Shown piece by piece: positions 1 through 11,790 of a DNA stretch of 64,000 nucleotides. The position numbers and the translations under genes are program-made. The notes under the pieces were generated by a model. The model made no database searches. It saw only the letters and a program-made list of their open reading frames with translations, and was not told the origin of the DNA. This DNA comes from Adiantum capillus-veneris (lineage: Eukaryota; Streptophyta; Polypodiopsida; Polypodiales; Pteridaceae), in contig CM043959.1 of the NCBI GenBank assembly GCA_014529385.2, forward strand, positions 4,893,045 to 4,957,044. The letters are read 5' to 3'. Within the stretch, counting starts at the first letter, position 1, and each line of letters opens with the position of its first letter.

Positions 1-4
1 AGAT

Positions 5-1588
5 TTGGCTTGCTTTAGCACTCTTTGTGATGCAGATGAGCCTGATTCATTTGAACAAGCTTTAGAGTGTGTTCAGTGGAAAGATGCTATGCAGCAAGAA
101 ATTGATTCTATTCATAAGAATCATACATGGGATCTAGTGGACTTGCCTACAGGTAAAAAGCCTATTGGTACAAAGTGGGTTTTTAAGGTAAAAAGGAAAC
201 AAGATGGTACTGTTGACAGGTACAAAGCAAGGCTTGTGGCAAAAGGCTATGCGCAACAGAAAGGCATAGATTATGATGAAACCTTTGCTCCTACTTCTCG
301 TGCGTCCACAGTTAGATCACTAGTTGCAATTGCTGCTCATCATGGTTGGAAAGTGCATTAGTTGGATATCAAAACTGCTTTTTTGAATGGTGATTTGCAG
401 GAAGAAGTTTATGTAAGTCAACCAAGTGGTTTTGTTGTAAAAGGTCAAGAGAAAAAGGTATGTAGATTGCGTAAAGCTTTGTATGGTCTCAAACAGGCTC
501 CAAGAGCATGGTATGAGAAGATAAATACTTATTTGATTGGCCAGGGATTTCAGAATAGTCCAACAGAAAGTACTTTATATGTCAAAAAGAGAGATGGAGT
601 TCTCATTATGCTAACACTTTATGTGGATGATATGCTTCTTACAGGAAATAATGCAAATGAAATTGAAGCATTTAAAGATGCTTTGAGAAAAACCTTTGAG
701 ATGTCTGATCTTGGTTTGCTACATTATTACTTGGGTATTCAGTTTGTGCAATCAGAGGATGGCATATACATGTTGCAGGAAAAATATTTGCATAAAATTT
801 TGGACAAGTTTGGTATGCAAAATTCTAAGCCAATCTCTACACCCGTAGAAACTGGATCAAAGTTGAGCATGCATGATGCTGGAGAAACTTTTGATGTACA
901 TACTTATGCAGCAGCGGTTGGTTGCTTGATATATTTGGCAGGCAACACTCGTCCAGACATTCAATTTGGGGTTTCACAAGCAAGCAGATTTATGCACAGC
1001 CCAGGTATGCATCATTGGCAGGCTGTGAAGCGCATACTTCGTTACCTTTCAGGTACCCCTAATCTTGCCATGTTCTTTCCAAGGGGGGATATGTATGGAA
1101 AGCACAGTTCTATGCAGCTTCTTGGTTACAGCGATTCAGATTGGGCTGGTGATTTTGACACACGACATTCCACAAGTGGCAATTGTTTTTTCTTGGGAAA
1201 TGCATGTATATCTTGGCTAAGCAAGAAGCAACCCACAGTGGCTACATCAACTTGTGAAGCTGAGTACAGGGCAGCTTTCACGGCAACAGTTGATTGTGTA
1301 TGGATACGCAGGTTATTGGCAGATCTTTGTGAGTGTCAACAGGCACCCACTACCATTTTCACTGACAGTCAGAGTGCTATGGCAGTTGCAAGGAATCCAG
1401 TATTTCATGCAAGAACAAAGCACATAGAGGTTCACTACCACTATGTCAGGGAAAGGCTACATGCAGGGGAGATCAAACTAACTTACTGTCCTACACAGGA
1501 TAACATTGCAGATCTATTTACGAAGGCGTTATCACGAGAAAAGTTTGAAGCTTTCCAAAAATCTTTGGGCTTACTCTCATACACATGA
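5..1588 (+). pseudogene. Ty1/copia polyprotein, C-terminal part (reverse transcriptase and RNase H), one in-frame stop
   Basis: This is the end of a copia pol polyprotein that starts left of the window. It opens with the RT N-terminal region (WKDAMQQEID, GTKWVFKVK, ARLVAKGYAQ), then FLNGDLQEEVY, GLKQAPRAWY and the catalytic LYVDDMLL at about 618-641. RNase H follows (GYSDSDWAGD, STCEAEYRA, FTDSQSA, RTKHIEVHYH) and the frame closes at a TGA at 1586-1588. The two halves are in the same frame and are separated only by a TAG at 359-361, where copia proteins normally have Gln before the LD-KTAFLNG motif. The rest of the frame is open, so this is a young copy apart from that nonsense codon. Gag, protease and integrase are outside the window. 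Family assignment is firm. Confidence 0.93.
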
Positions 1589-1620
1589 TGATCTGCTACC
1601 TTGTACGGATTCACACTATC

Positions 1621-1635
1621 ACTACAGGGGGGATT
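1621..1635 (+). other. Polypurine tract of the copia element
   Basis: A purine block with six consecutive G lies 33 bases after the pol stop and directly before a TG dinucleotide that opens the LTR. Position and composition fit the plus-strand primer of an LTR retrotransposon. Confidence 0.7.
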
Positions 1636-1916
1636 TGTAGACATGTAGTAGTGTTAGTGTGTATACGCGCTTCACCAGGGGCACTTTTCTCCCACTGTGT
1701 TTTTCCTCCTTGACATCCGGTGTGAAAGGACACCTTATCTCTTAGGGTTTCATATAAGCTTTGTAGCTCTGAGTTTGTATACACACTATTATTCCAATAC
1801 AGAGAGACAGACTACAGAGATCTCGTACACAAGCTCTGTGTCTTCTCCTTCTCCATCTTCTTCCTACTCTGAGTTGTTGTCTTCCTTCTGTTTCCTGTTT
1901 CATCATCTTCAACACA
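1636..1916 (+). mobile_element. 3' LTR of the copia element (about 280 bp)
   Basis: The LTR starts TGTAGACATG right after the polypurine tract and ends in CA at 1914 or 1916. A TATA-like CATATAAG lies at about 1751-1758. At 1918 the sequence changes to a Ty3/gypsy reading frame, so the LTR end is fixed by the broken gypsy RT. The 5' LTR is outside the window, so target duplication and LTR divergence cannot be read here. Confidence 0.75.
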
Positions 1917-1917
1917 T

Positions 1918-4582
1918 TTGCCAAAACTTATTGAGTTGCTTAATCAAAAGATCAAGATGGGTATTTTGGAGCCATCTTGTGCTCCATATTCGAACAGGTG
2001 GTTCACAATTCCAAAGAAAAATGGTTCTTTACGCTTTATACAGGATATGGAGCCCGTCAATAAGGTTACAATTAGAAATGTGGGAACAACGCCAACTGTA
2101 GATGAATTTGCAGAGGCATTTGCAAGAAGGAAAATATATTCTATGGAGATTTGTACTCAGGGTATGATCAATTCCAACTAGCAATGGAAAGCAGGGACCT
2201 GACTATCATGAGGACACCCTTGGGTTTGGTAAGGATGTGCACCTTACCTCAAGGAGCAGCTAATTCAGTTGCACATATGATGAATGGTATGAACAAAGTC
2301 CTACATGACTTCATACCTAAAACTACAATGCCTTTCCTTGATGATGCGCCAATCAAAGGATGTGATGTAAGAGATATAGATGTGGATGTGGAATCAAGGG
2401 GATTCTAAAAGTATGTGTCAAACCATATCAATGACTGTGATAATATCTTGTCAAGGTTGGAAGAGGTGAACCTTACCTTGTCTGGCCAAAATTCAATGTT
2501 TGGTGTGAATGAAGTTCTTATTGTAGGACATATGTGCGGGCCGTAGGTAGAATGCCTTGTCGAGCAAAGATTGATGTGATTCAAAGGATGAAAGAGACAT
2601 GTATTAATATAATTGAGGTTCAAAGGTTCTTGGGTGCATGTGTATTCTATGTTATCTGGATTCCACATTATGTGCATGTGGCAGAACCTTTGTATCAACT
2701 TTTGAGAAAGAGCCAAAGTTTCAATGGGAAGAAATGCATACCCATGCCATGAGAAAATTAACGAAGTTTCTACTTATGTCTCCAACTTTGAGGAAAGCAA
2801 ACTATGAATTTGGAAGATATGTAACTATGACAGTGGATACTAGCCCCACAGGAATTGGATGGGCGATTGAGCAAGATGTTGATGATGGCAAGTGATATGT
2901 GGTGAGATTTGGAGCAGAAGTCCAAAGTGCTCATCAACACAACTATCCACAGGTAAGAAGAGAGTTATGGGTAGTAGTCACAACATTGAAATGTGACAAA
3001 GAGTATTTGATAGGAGAAAATGTAATTGTGGAGACTGATTGTCTATCCCTTCTTGGAATGATCACAATCTGCTCAACACCCGACATTGCTATGTTGAGAT
3101 GGATTGCCTACATAAAGTTCTTGAATCCAAAATTTAAGCATATTGCAGGGAAAGATAATCCAGTTGCAGATATCCTTTCAAGAGCAAGGTATGAAAATGA
3201 AGAAGACATGGCTGTCGAGGGCGATGTTGTAAGCACACAATTCTATAGTATCGCTCATGCCAAGGGTGATCATGTTTGGCTATCAAATGCACTTGAGTCA
3301 TTTACAGAGGACCTATATCAAGGTGATTGGTTGCTCATTGGACACTATCTGAGCATTTGACAAGGCAAGAAGGGTGGACTGATCAAGAGTTCAAAAGAAT
3401 ACGGAGAAAGGCCTATGGATACTTTTTGAAAGATGGATACTTATGGAAGCGTCCAAAACAAAGAAATGGAATGCCCTTGAGAGTCGTGAATGATAAGGAC
3501 ATTCAAAATGAGCTTCTGAAAAAGTTTCTTGAGAGTCTTTATGTTGGACATAGAGGCGTATGGGCTACCTTTACTAAAATGAAAGAGAGGTATTGGTGGA
3601 AAGGTATGTATAAAGATGTGTCTCACTTTGTGGAGTCTTGTGAAACCTATCAAATGTATTCAAATGTACATCATCGTGATGGGTTGCACCCTACTACCCG
3701 TTGTCCATGCACTACAAGTTGGTAGTAGATCTCGTTACAATGCCATTGGGCTTATGGCAAATGAGATACATAGTGCTTGCACAAGAAGATTTAACCAACC
3801 AGGTTGAAGGTTGTGCTCTAAGAACAAAAATCACAAAAGGGATATGTAAGTTCCTCTTGGATGATTTAATTAGCCGTTATGGCTGTGTCGGAAAAATAAT
3901 AGTAGACAAGGTGAGTTGGATGCTGACAAAGAAAGGGAGTTTTTCTCTAGGTTGGGCATTAAACTTGCTCTCACTACTGAATATAATCCTGAGGGGAAGG
4001 GTAAATCAAAGAGTGGGCATCCTCCTATTATTGAATCTTTGGCTAAGGCATGCAAAGGTAAAATGGGAGAGTGGCCTAGATTATTTCCTTATACTTTATG
4101 GGCTGATTGTACAACTTATAGCTCAGTTACTCGTTATATGCCTTTTGAGTTGATGTATGGTCAAAAACCTATAAATGCCAATTGAGGATGTAATTCCCAC
4201 ATGGAATGTATTGCTTTGGGAACATGGAATGAGTAGGGAAGACCTTCTTACTTTGTGCATACAATAGTTAGAAATAAGGCCCCAAGATATTGAGATTGTA
4301 GTAGCATGATTGAAAGATGCAAGGTTAAAGAATAAGGACATATTTGATAAGAGGCATAGGCTTAGACCTAAATCTATTGAGGAAGGTCATTGGGTATTGG
4401 TGTATGGCAATAGTTTTGAAAACCAGCATTCAACAATAAGAGATCTTTCAAAGAGATGGTTTGGTCCTTATGTGGTTCAACATGTACATCGGAATGCAAC
4501 TTATACCTTGCATGAGTTCGACGGGACAAAAATGAAGATTCCCATCGCACGGAAAAGTCAAGTTATTCAAAAGAAGAGATGA
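1918..4582 (+). pseudogene. Ty3/gypsy pol remnant: RT, RNase H, integrase; many frameshifts
   Basis: The copia LTR is followed immediately by the middle of a gypsy reverse transcriptase (TIPKKNGSLRFIQDME, then MPFLDDAPIKG as the catalytic motif near 2330). RNase H-like sequence follows (VETDCLSL, HIAGKDNPVADILSRA), then an integrase zinc-binding region (GHRGVWATF, YWWKGMYKDV), a core (VDLVTMPLGLWQMRY, YGCVGKIIVDK, WADCTTYSSVT) and a C-terminal region (RWFGPYVVQHV) ending at 4580-4582. Frame changes lie near 2150, 2545, 2720, 3330, 3700 and 3915; stops lie at 2406, 2893 and about 4183. The zinc finger is damaged: the second Cys is Tyr (CETY) and the first His is Leu. The 5' part was cut off by the copia insertion. 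It is certainly non-functional. Confidence 0.88.
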
Positions 4583-4798
4583 TATAGATCCCTTTGATTC
4601 ACAGGAAAGTCAGAATGAATGCTCTGACAAAAAATGTTATGGATGTGGATGAAGAATGAGAGGATGATGCGTTAGATTTTGTTGCAAGCGATGATGAAAT
4701 CGACATGTATGTGGACTTAAATGAAGACTGAACGTGCTGTAAAAAGATATGTGTGGCACATGCCACAGGATGTGCAGGTTTAGAGGGGGTGGATTTCA

Positions 4799-5720
4799 TG
4801 TTGTGGCATGTGCATAATGTGAAAATAAAATATCTACCTCACTCTTTATGTTTTTAATGTGTGGGACCAAGTACTACAATGTACATAGTGTGATATATGC
4901 GAAAATGGATGCCATGGTTACAAGCGTGTACATACCTTGCCAGGCAGACGAGGGCGGGGACGTGGCCTTGTTTCATGTTTTAACACATTAAAGCATGCCT
5001 AATTTGCTTTAGGAATGTACAAATGTCAAGTGTTTCGAAGTGGCACGCTCGTTTTGCCTAGAAAGTTCAATGCGGGCGATGTTGGCAAAAAATAGCAGGT
5101 TTTGTACGCAGGTGTAAAAGACGTGTCCAAAGTGCTTCCCAAGTGGAAAAATGAGGTTCAACATGAAACTTGAGCCCAATGGTATTTTTCCATAAATTTA
5201 GGGAATTTTCCCAAGTCGTTTGTGATTTTTATGAACAAAAAGGGACATTTTTTAGCAAAACGGCCTACAAATAGCTCAATATGCCACATCAACAATGGTG
5301 CCATTGTTGCCTAAGTAGAGAGGGAAGTTTTAGAGTCATGAATGAGCTCATTTGGTCATATAAGCAGGGTGATACGGCCATTCCTTTACAGGGTGCTAGT
5401 GTAGTCCCGTGCCGCTTCCACTACATGGTTGAGGCTGTGAGGCCTCCAATTAGGGTTTCCCCTCCTCAAATAACTACTTGGACTTCTCCAATGAAGTAAT
5501 GAAGCTTTCATGAAATGGTCACAACGAATGGGCACTGCATTTGTGCAATTGGGAGCGAGGCTACACCTAATCTTCACACACACATACACAAGAGTTTTGC
5601 GTTAATCTTGGTTACTTTTCAAAGTGGAGCTTTCATGGCTGGAGTTTTGTTCTTTTTTAGTGTATTTTTAGCTTCAAATCATCTACATCTTGCTTGATTT
5701 TGCTACGAATCCTCACAGTC
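4799..5720 (+). mobile_element. Probable 3' LTR of the decayed gypsy element
   Basis: A purine tract (TTTAGAGGGGGTGGA, about 4779-4793) is followed by TGTTGTGGCATG at 4799, the usual PPT/LTR arrangement, about 215 bp after the pol stop. A TATA-like ACAAATAG lies near 5268. The 3' boundary is uncertain: I place it at a CA near 5720, with no partner LTR or target duplication to confirm it. Confidence 0.45.
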
Positions 5721-6571
5721 AGAGGGCCGACGCTTTCCTAGTCGCACTACGCACTTCTTGACAGCACGCTATGTGTGTTCACAAAAAAAGACAAACACAT
5801 GCATTGCAAAACTACACTATACTGTGGATATATATACACATAATCAAACCAAGCACATGTGCACACAAAATAAAAGAAATTCTTTTTACAAGTAAATTTT
5901 AATTAGAAAATTAACAGAAAGGTAAAGGATTTCAATGATATTTTGCTTAATTAATTGTAGTTGTCTAGAATCTCAATATAAAATTGAAGTCTTAATTTAA
6001 ATTTAAACTATAATTTTAAATTTATGATTTTGTATCTTTAAAATGTAAGATTTAGATTTTTATTTTGTTATGAACTTGTGTTGAGTTTAAAATTCAATTT
6101 CAATTTTTGAATTGAAATTTAAGTATTTGATTCATGTTTTTAAATCTCATTTACATGGAAATGTTAATTTTATAAGTTCATGGTTTTCTTGATTTTGAAG
6201 TCTCACGATCTCAAAGAGTTCTATTTTATATAATTAAATTCAATAAGACATTTACTTTTCTCAATGTTTTTAATAACCATGTATGCAAATCTGGTTGTTC
6301 GACAAAATCTTCAAGAATATAGGATGTTGGAAGTTTTAAAAGAATTGAAAGTGTGTCATATCTTTAATATGCTAGAAAAACATGCTCAATAAACTAATCA
6401 AGGTCACAAAATTCAAAAGGAACCTTTTTAAAAGTGTAAACACATCCACAAAGTTCATTAAGAGATCTAAGCTTTGCCCTTCAATGCATTTGGTCATCTT
6501 TGATGTAACAACTAAATATACAATCCAATTTACAAACTTAAACAATTGACATACATTATACATCTTTGCAA
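5721..6571. other. AT-rich stretch without recognisable genes
   Basis: Strongly A/T-rich sequence with no ORF of interest and no repeat that I could match inside the window. Confidence 0.6.
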
Positions 6572-7187
6572 TAAACCTCTAGGTCATCACGCCATTTTGG
6601 CACTCGAACGGACTCAAAATGCAATGAGACTAAAGGAGGAGGTCTAAGACACCTAGGGACACTATCCTACCAAGTCTAGTTGCAATCCAACAAGGTACCA
6701 AAATTATGATCCATCATGAAAAAAGTCCTGAAAATTGCAATAGAAATATCCAAAAAGGTCACCCTATGGTCTAAGAACACTCTTCTATACACTTGAATAA
6801 AAGAGGATGGAAAAGGAACACAATGCAAGTTTTGGGATTGAAAATAGATTACCCAATTGTTTAGAAAAGTTGATTACAAGTTGGAGCTTCGTAATCACTT
6901 GAGCGTACATACAGTAGAGCTCTCTTCTCTTCCAATAGATAAGTCCCCTCTCACATTAAAGTTAATGACCTTTATACCTAGGGCTTTCTAAATGGTCAGT
7001 GGCCGGCTCACATGGACTTTTACAAAAATCATGACAGAATTACAGCTCAAGGAATCAACCTGCTACTCTGGTATCATGATTTATACATAGTATCACTACA
7101 CTAGCTTGAATATATAATAGATCACAAACTGTAGCGTCCGGCTACGTGTCCGGCTAGGTGGGTACCCATTCCTTCAATCCGCTACCA
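6572..7187 (-). mobile_element. LTR (3' LTR, minus strand) of a Tat-like gypsy element
   Basis: About 615 bp that align by eye with 31532-32203 along their whole length, with several indels (the other copy has roughly 90 extra bases in the middle). On the minus strand the LTR begins TGGTAGCGG at 7187, directly after a polypurine tract. The far end (towards 6572) lacks the last 200 bp present in the other copy, so this LTR is truncated or very diverged there. Confidence 0.72.
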
Positions 7188-7200
7188 TTCCCCCCTTCCT
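7188..7200 (-). other. Polypurine tract of the Tat-like element
   Basis: On the minus strand AGGAAGGGGGGAA runs straight into the TG of the LTR at 7187. This sets the orientation: the internal region lies to the right and is read on the minus strand. Confidence 0.75.
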
Positions 7201-7746
7201 AGCTCATCTCATCTCTTAACACAACCATGTGAAACTGATCTTCTTTGGATCGTTGATGGACCTGTTATTCGTATCCTGCAATACTCCACTAGATTTTGAT
7301 TTCCTTATGTTTGTTGTTGAGAGCTCTCTTGCTCATGTTGTCATTGTTTGTCGGTTGGCTTTTTATGCCATTCTTCATCTTGCCCTTGTTTGATAAAGCT
7401 TTATTGTTTTTTGTGAAGGTAAGAGTTGCTTCAGCAAAGGATGATTGAGATCCGCATCAATTGTTGCTCGAATGCATGGACGAATGAATTGGGTAGCCAT
7501 TTCCTTATTACTGATGTAGAAAGAATATATACATGAAGATGATGATGGTGTCTCTATATTAGGGTCTAAAACCTAGATGGCCAAAGGAAACAAATCCGGT
7601 GGGGAAAAAGTGCCTTTGGTTTACGCTCTTATTGGAGTTGAGAAGCTAGACTTTAAGTACCTGGTCATGCAAGGTGAGTGCTTGGGAGAAACAAAGTAAG
7701 AGTGCCTAATGCATGTGCCAATTATTGGAAACTCTATATGCATATG
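7201..7746. other. Internal 3' region of the Tat-like element, no gene seen
   Basis: No coding motif is recognised. By position this is the non-coding 3' internal region of the minus-strand element. Confidence 0.5.
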
Positions 7747-8352
7747 AGAAATTTGTCAAACAAAAGCGTATAGTGTGAAAGAGGGAGTTGATGGGTGCTT
7801 CAAAGAACAAATGTAGCACATGTGACATCAAAGGATGTCACAATAGATTCCACATTTCCAAGAAGGGTTTTCAATGTAGAAGCTTCTCCACTCATACCTC
7901 GCTGTGTTTAGTGCGTAAGTGTGTTTTGGACTTCTTCCTTTACTTCACTGGACATAAATTACATAAACTTCAACTCTTATGCTCACTTATCCCAACATGA
8001 ATCACGCAACATATATACGCCTCAACCTCTTCCACGTTGAGCAGTACCTAGAAATTTGTCAAACAAAAGCGTGCAGTGCAAAAGAGGGAGTTGAGGGTGC
8101 TTCAAGGAACAAATGTAGCAAATGTGACATCAAAGGACGTCATAATAGCTTCCACATTTCCAAGAAGGGTTTTCAATGTAGAATCTTATCCACTTGTACC
8201 TCACTATGTTCAGTGCTTAAGTGTCTTTTGGACTTCCTCCTTTACTTCACTAGACATAAATTACATAGACTTCAACTCTTATGCTCACCTATACCAGCAT
8301 CAGTCTCACAACATATATATGCCCAACTCTTCCAGGTTGAGCAGTACCTATA
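7747..8352. repeat. Tandem duplication, 2 units of about 302 bp
   Basis: The segment beginning GAAATTTGTCAAACAAAAGC at 7747 is repeated from about 8050 with roughly 90% identity by eye, both units ending in GTTGAGCAGTACCTA. The unit contains short open frames that look like chance. Confidence 0.88.
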
Positions 8353-8571
8353 ATATCTAAGACACTTAGACCACGGAGAATATTATTTGAAGCTTTGGGA
8401 CTAACGCCTTGCTCATTTAGTGGCTTATCTAGATCTCACTTTTATAATGGCGGCTTGGAAATACTTGTTTAAGGCTAGAAACTCAAAATTCAGGCCCCAT
8501 TCATTGTCTTGGCCTATGGATGCCACCATTTTGTTTAGTAGGTTGGCATACTTTGGCTCTTCTTGACTTGC

Positions 8572-10009
8572 TTATTGTATGTAGACACTACTTTGTGAAA
8601 CAAGTTCTTCGGCTCTTGTAGTGACTAATGGAGCCTTTGCTTTATCTCCCATAAGAAGCCGTTGTCGATGTGTGTGGGTTCTTTGTGATTGAGTTTCCAC
8701 TAGCAATTTTGGAACCCACCTTGTTTTTTGTCCGTGTTTGACTGTCTTTTTCATTTACTCCTTTTGGTCGATGACTTAATGGACACTAGGCTTGATATCC
8801 ATACTAGATTATTTTTGTTGTAAAAGCCTTTATTTTGTAGTTGAAGACAAGGTATCCATCTGGACGTTGTAGCACCCTCGGTTGTGGTTCACTTTTGTTG
8901 GCTCTTTGTTGTCATTGCTTGATTTTGGGTCAAGTTGTGTGCTACATGATTACTAATCTTTGTTCTTTCAAGTTGAGCTGCTACTTTGGGTAACCATATT
9001 TGAATGTTACCTTTGTAAAACCCTTGTGCTTCAAGTAGCTTTATTGAAATCATCCACTGCTTCACCTGTGTTTGATGGATATCTTGGTTGAATTTTGGCT
9101 TTGATAACCACACTTGTCGCATTGCTTGTGGATTTGAAGGTCTCTTTTGATGCATTTTGCAATGTTTTAAAATCTTTCTTGAGTTGTTGGTCTTTTGTTG
9201 ATTGTTCGATTTGCTCCTTGTAGAACTTCTTTCTTGAGGTGAGTAGGTAGAGGCAGTTACTTTATGATTTTTGAACCAAACATTGGTGCTTCCTTGGAAG
9301 TAGCCTTGAGCCATGATTGACTCATTTGATGCTACCCACTATCATCTTTTGTTGTTGAGGTTGTATCTAAATTAGATCTTTGACTTTGATGTGCTCTTTG
9401 GATACCAACACTTGGTTGATTCTTTGGATTTTTCTAGAGGCTTTGTTGGGGTGGAAACTTTGGTTGATAGACTTTTTGCTTTGATTTTTATTGCCTTAGA
9501 TTTACCTTTCTCCACAAGGGTTGGTTGTTTCTTGTTTACATGTGCTTGAGGTTCTTCTAAGACTTTTGATGTTGTTTTTGAAGCCTTTACTTGGGATTAA
9601 AAGAAGATGTACCTCCATCTTTCTGTAAGGACCCAACTCTCTTTGATGTGATGGAAGTCAATTATGTAGAAAGTGTCCTTGAACTCCCCAATACTCACCT
9701 TGAGTACGACTTTGGCCACTTCAAAGCTAGGAATTGGCATTTTTGAACTTGTTTACACTATTTCTTCTAGCTCTTTGATTGGTGGATTCCCATCATTATC
9801 CATGTTTCATAAGACATTAGATTCTTTTTCACTTCTGGATCTCTCATAGCTAAACATGTGATTTTAAGTTCTTCTTTTCCACATATGCTGAATTTGACCA
9901 TCGTAGGAGACAATCGATTTTCTTCCTTATCCTTGTCCTTTGCTTGATCTTGCGTTTGTTGAACATTTGACATTGAATTTGTAAACTTTAATCCTTCATC
10001 TGCTTTCAT
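8572..10009 (-). pseudogene. Degenerate minus-strand ORF region with repeated W-x-P-K motifs
   Basis: Broken reading frames on the minus strand (8572-8754, 8889-9314, 9767-10009) share an unusual composition rich in Q, K, N and S. A motif is repeated: VWFKNHK, QVWLSKPK, IQIWLPKVAAQ, RWVPKLLVETQ. They lie downstream, in element orientation, of the gag-protease remnant at 10.5-11.8 kb, where pol would be expected. No RT, RNase H or integrase motif is visible. I do not recognise the protein; it may be an extra ORF of a non-autonomous Tat-like element. The frame is broken by stops and it is unlikely to be expressed. Confidence 0.45.
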
Positions 10010-10576
10010 TTGCGCTTTTTTTTATGTCGGCTTCTTTGAAACAGCTTTGGTCGATTCTTCAACTATGTCAATGACGATATATTCTTATGGTTGCTTTGCT
10101 TCCTTCATTTTCACTTTGGCATCTTGCTCCACGATGTAGATATATGTCTCTCCTTTTCTCTTTTCACACTCACAAACCTCATTAGGTTTCTTCAATACTT
10201 TTATTGTAAATAAGGGAGTTATGTCATAGCTACTAGAAAGTTTGTCTTCAACATCGTTTCCTTAAACATCACTCCTCAAATCATGGTTTGTTTCCTCATC
10301 ATCATGTGAAAGGTTCTGTATGGAAACTTTGTCCACTATTCTTTTACAATTTCTTGTCTATTCCGTCTCAATCCTTTTAAAGATTTTTGGATTGTTGGAC
10401 AATGGATACCATTACAAAGAAGCGTCGATATCATAACCATTTTTGTCGCAAAATGTAGTTTTGGTCACCTCATTTACGCATACATTAAGAGCGATGAGTA
10501 TTTGATCCCATCCAAAGGGTTCAAATAACTCCTTTGGGAATGGTTTCTTCATGTAGCAGTCGTCTTCTACTACATG

Positions 10577-11790
10577 CTAAAGATTGCAATCCTCCTTTCT
10601 AAGACATTCACATTCTGATGCTCCACACATCCAAATGTGAGCATTCTTCATGAGACAAGAAACTAATTGCGTTCCATTGTCTGTAGTGACAAAAAAGTCT
10701 TCTATTGAAATTTGTTTTACATCCGTGTAATTATGATCCTTTGTGTTAACCTTTATTGTGGCACCCTTATACCGCAAATAGAGATGTTCATAGCCCCAAC
10801 CTTGAACCATTTTGAGTTGACACATGAATGGCCATCCCAAAATAATCTGAAAGTTATTGTATTTTCAAAGTCAGCTATAGAAACATGTGTTGATACTCGA
10901 TTCCGCAAGGGGATACTATTAATTGTTCCATCATTCCCAAGGATCTTTCCACATATTTGTCTGCTAGTTGCAACTTCATGCACGAGCTAGTCGACTTCCC
11001 CATTTCTCCCAGATTCCCTTTATAGCAATAATTATTCCAACCCTACTATCAAGTATATCTATCGTTTTTATTTTCTTGTACTCGAGTGGTAAGGTGGTAT
11101 TTCCTTCCTCTCGTTTGCAATAATCACCCACCTTATTCACTGGTATCGGCTTTGCCTAAATTTCTCTGGTTGGTTTATTTCCATGTCAATTTCATCTATA
11201 AATTTATCTTGTGAATGGATTTTTAGCCATGTTTTTTCTAGGTTTTTGCTCATTTGGCCCCATAGTTGTGGTCTGATCTTCAAAAGTTCTACAAGAGTAA
11301 TGGTGCATCTTATACAAGAAGACATCAATTCATGTAAGCTCTTGGTATTCATCACTTTTGATGTGGCTTTCCACTGAGAAGGTACCACTCTAACATCAAA
11401 CTTCATTTTGAGTTCTCCTATAAAAGATGGCAAAGTCTGTAGAGAGTGTATTTTTCTCTCTTCAGATGCGACAGACCCAGCATTAGAGATCGTATATCCC
11501 CTCGGAAAAATTTGTGATCCATGTTTATTTCGAGGATTGGTGTTGATTGTAAGGTAGCACTACCATCTTTTTGGTTTTTGATTGTTACCCATAAGGATTG
11601 TGGCCACGGCTTGTCCACTTCAAGATTTGGTTGCATCTCCAAAGATTTGCTTTCATCTGCAGCATTTGCAACTAACTTTGTGGTCATTGGTTCTTCCTTG
11701 TTTATTGTCTCGGGTTTGGTTCTTTTATCTAGATTCTACGCACAATTCATGAGCACATGATCTTTTCCACATCCATCACAAAATGCTTGA
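10577..11790 (-). pseudogene. Gag C-terminus and aspartic protease remnant of the Tat-like element
   Basis: Read on the minus strand, a zinc knuckle CDGCGKDHVLMNC (11742-11780; C-x2-C-x3-H-x4-C, one residue shorter than usual between C and H) is followed by the linker typical of plant gypsy gag-pro (TITLVELLKIRPQLW, about 11300). A protease-like domain then appears in two frames: IPLRNRVSTHVSIADFENTITFRLFWDG (10753-10983), whose end is read better in the neighbouring frame as ILGWPFMCQLKMVQGWGYEH (10577-10840). The frame change near 10830 and stops elsewhere make it non-functional. Recognisable RT is absent downstream. Assignment as a Ty3/gypsy gag-pro region is good; the exact lineage (Tat-like) rests mainly on the primer site at 31.3 kb. 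Confidence 0.6.
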
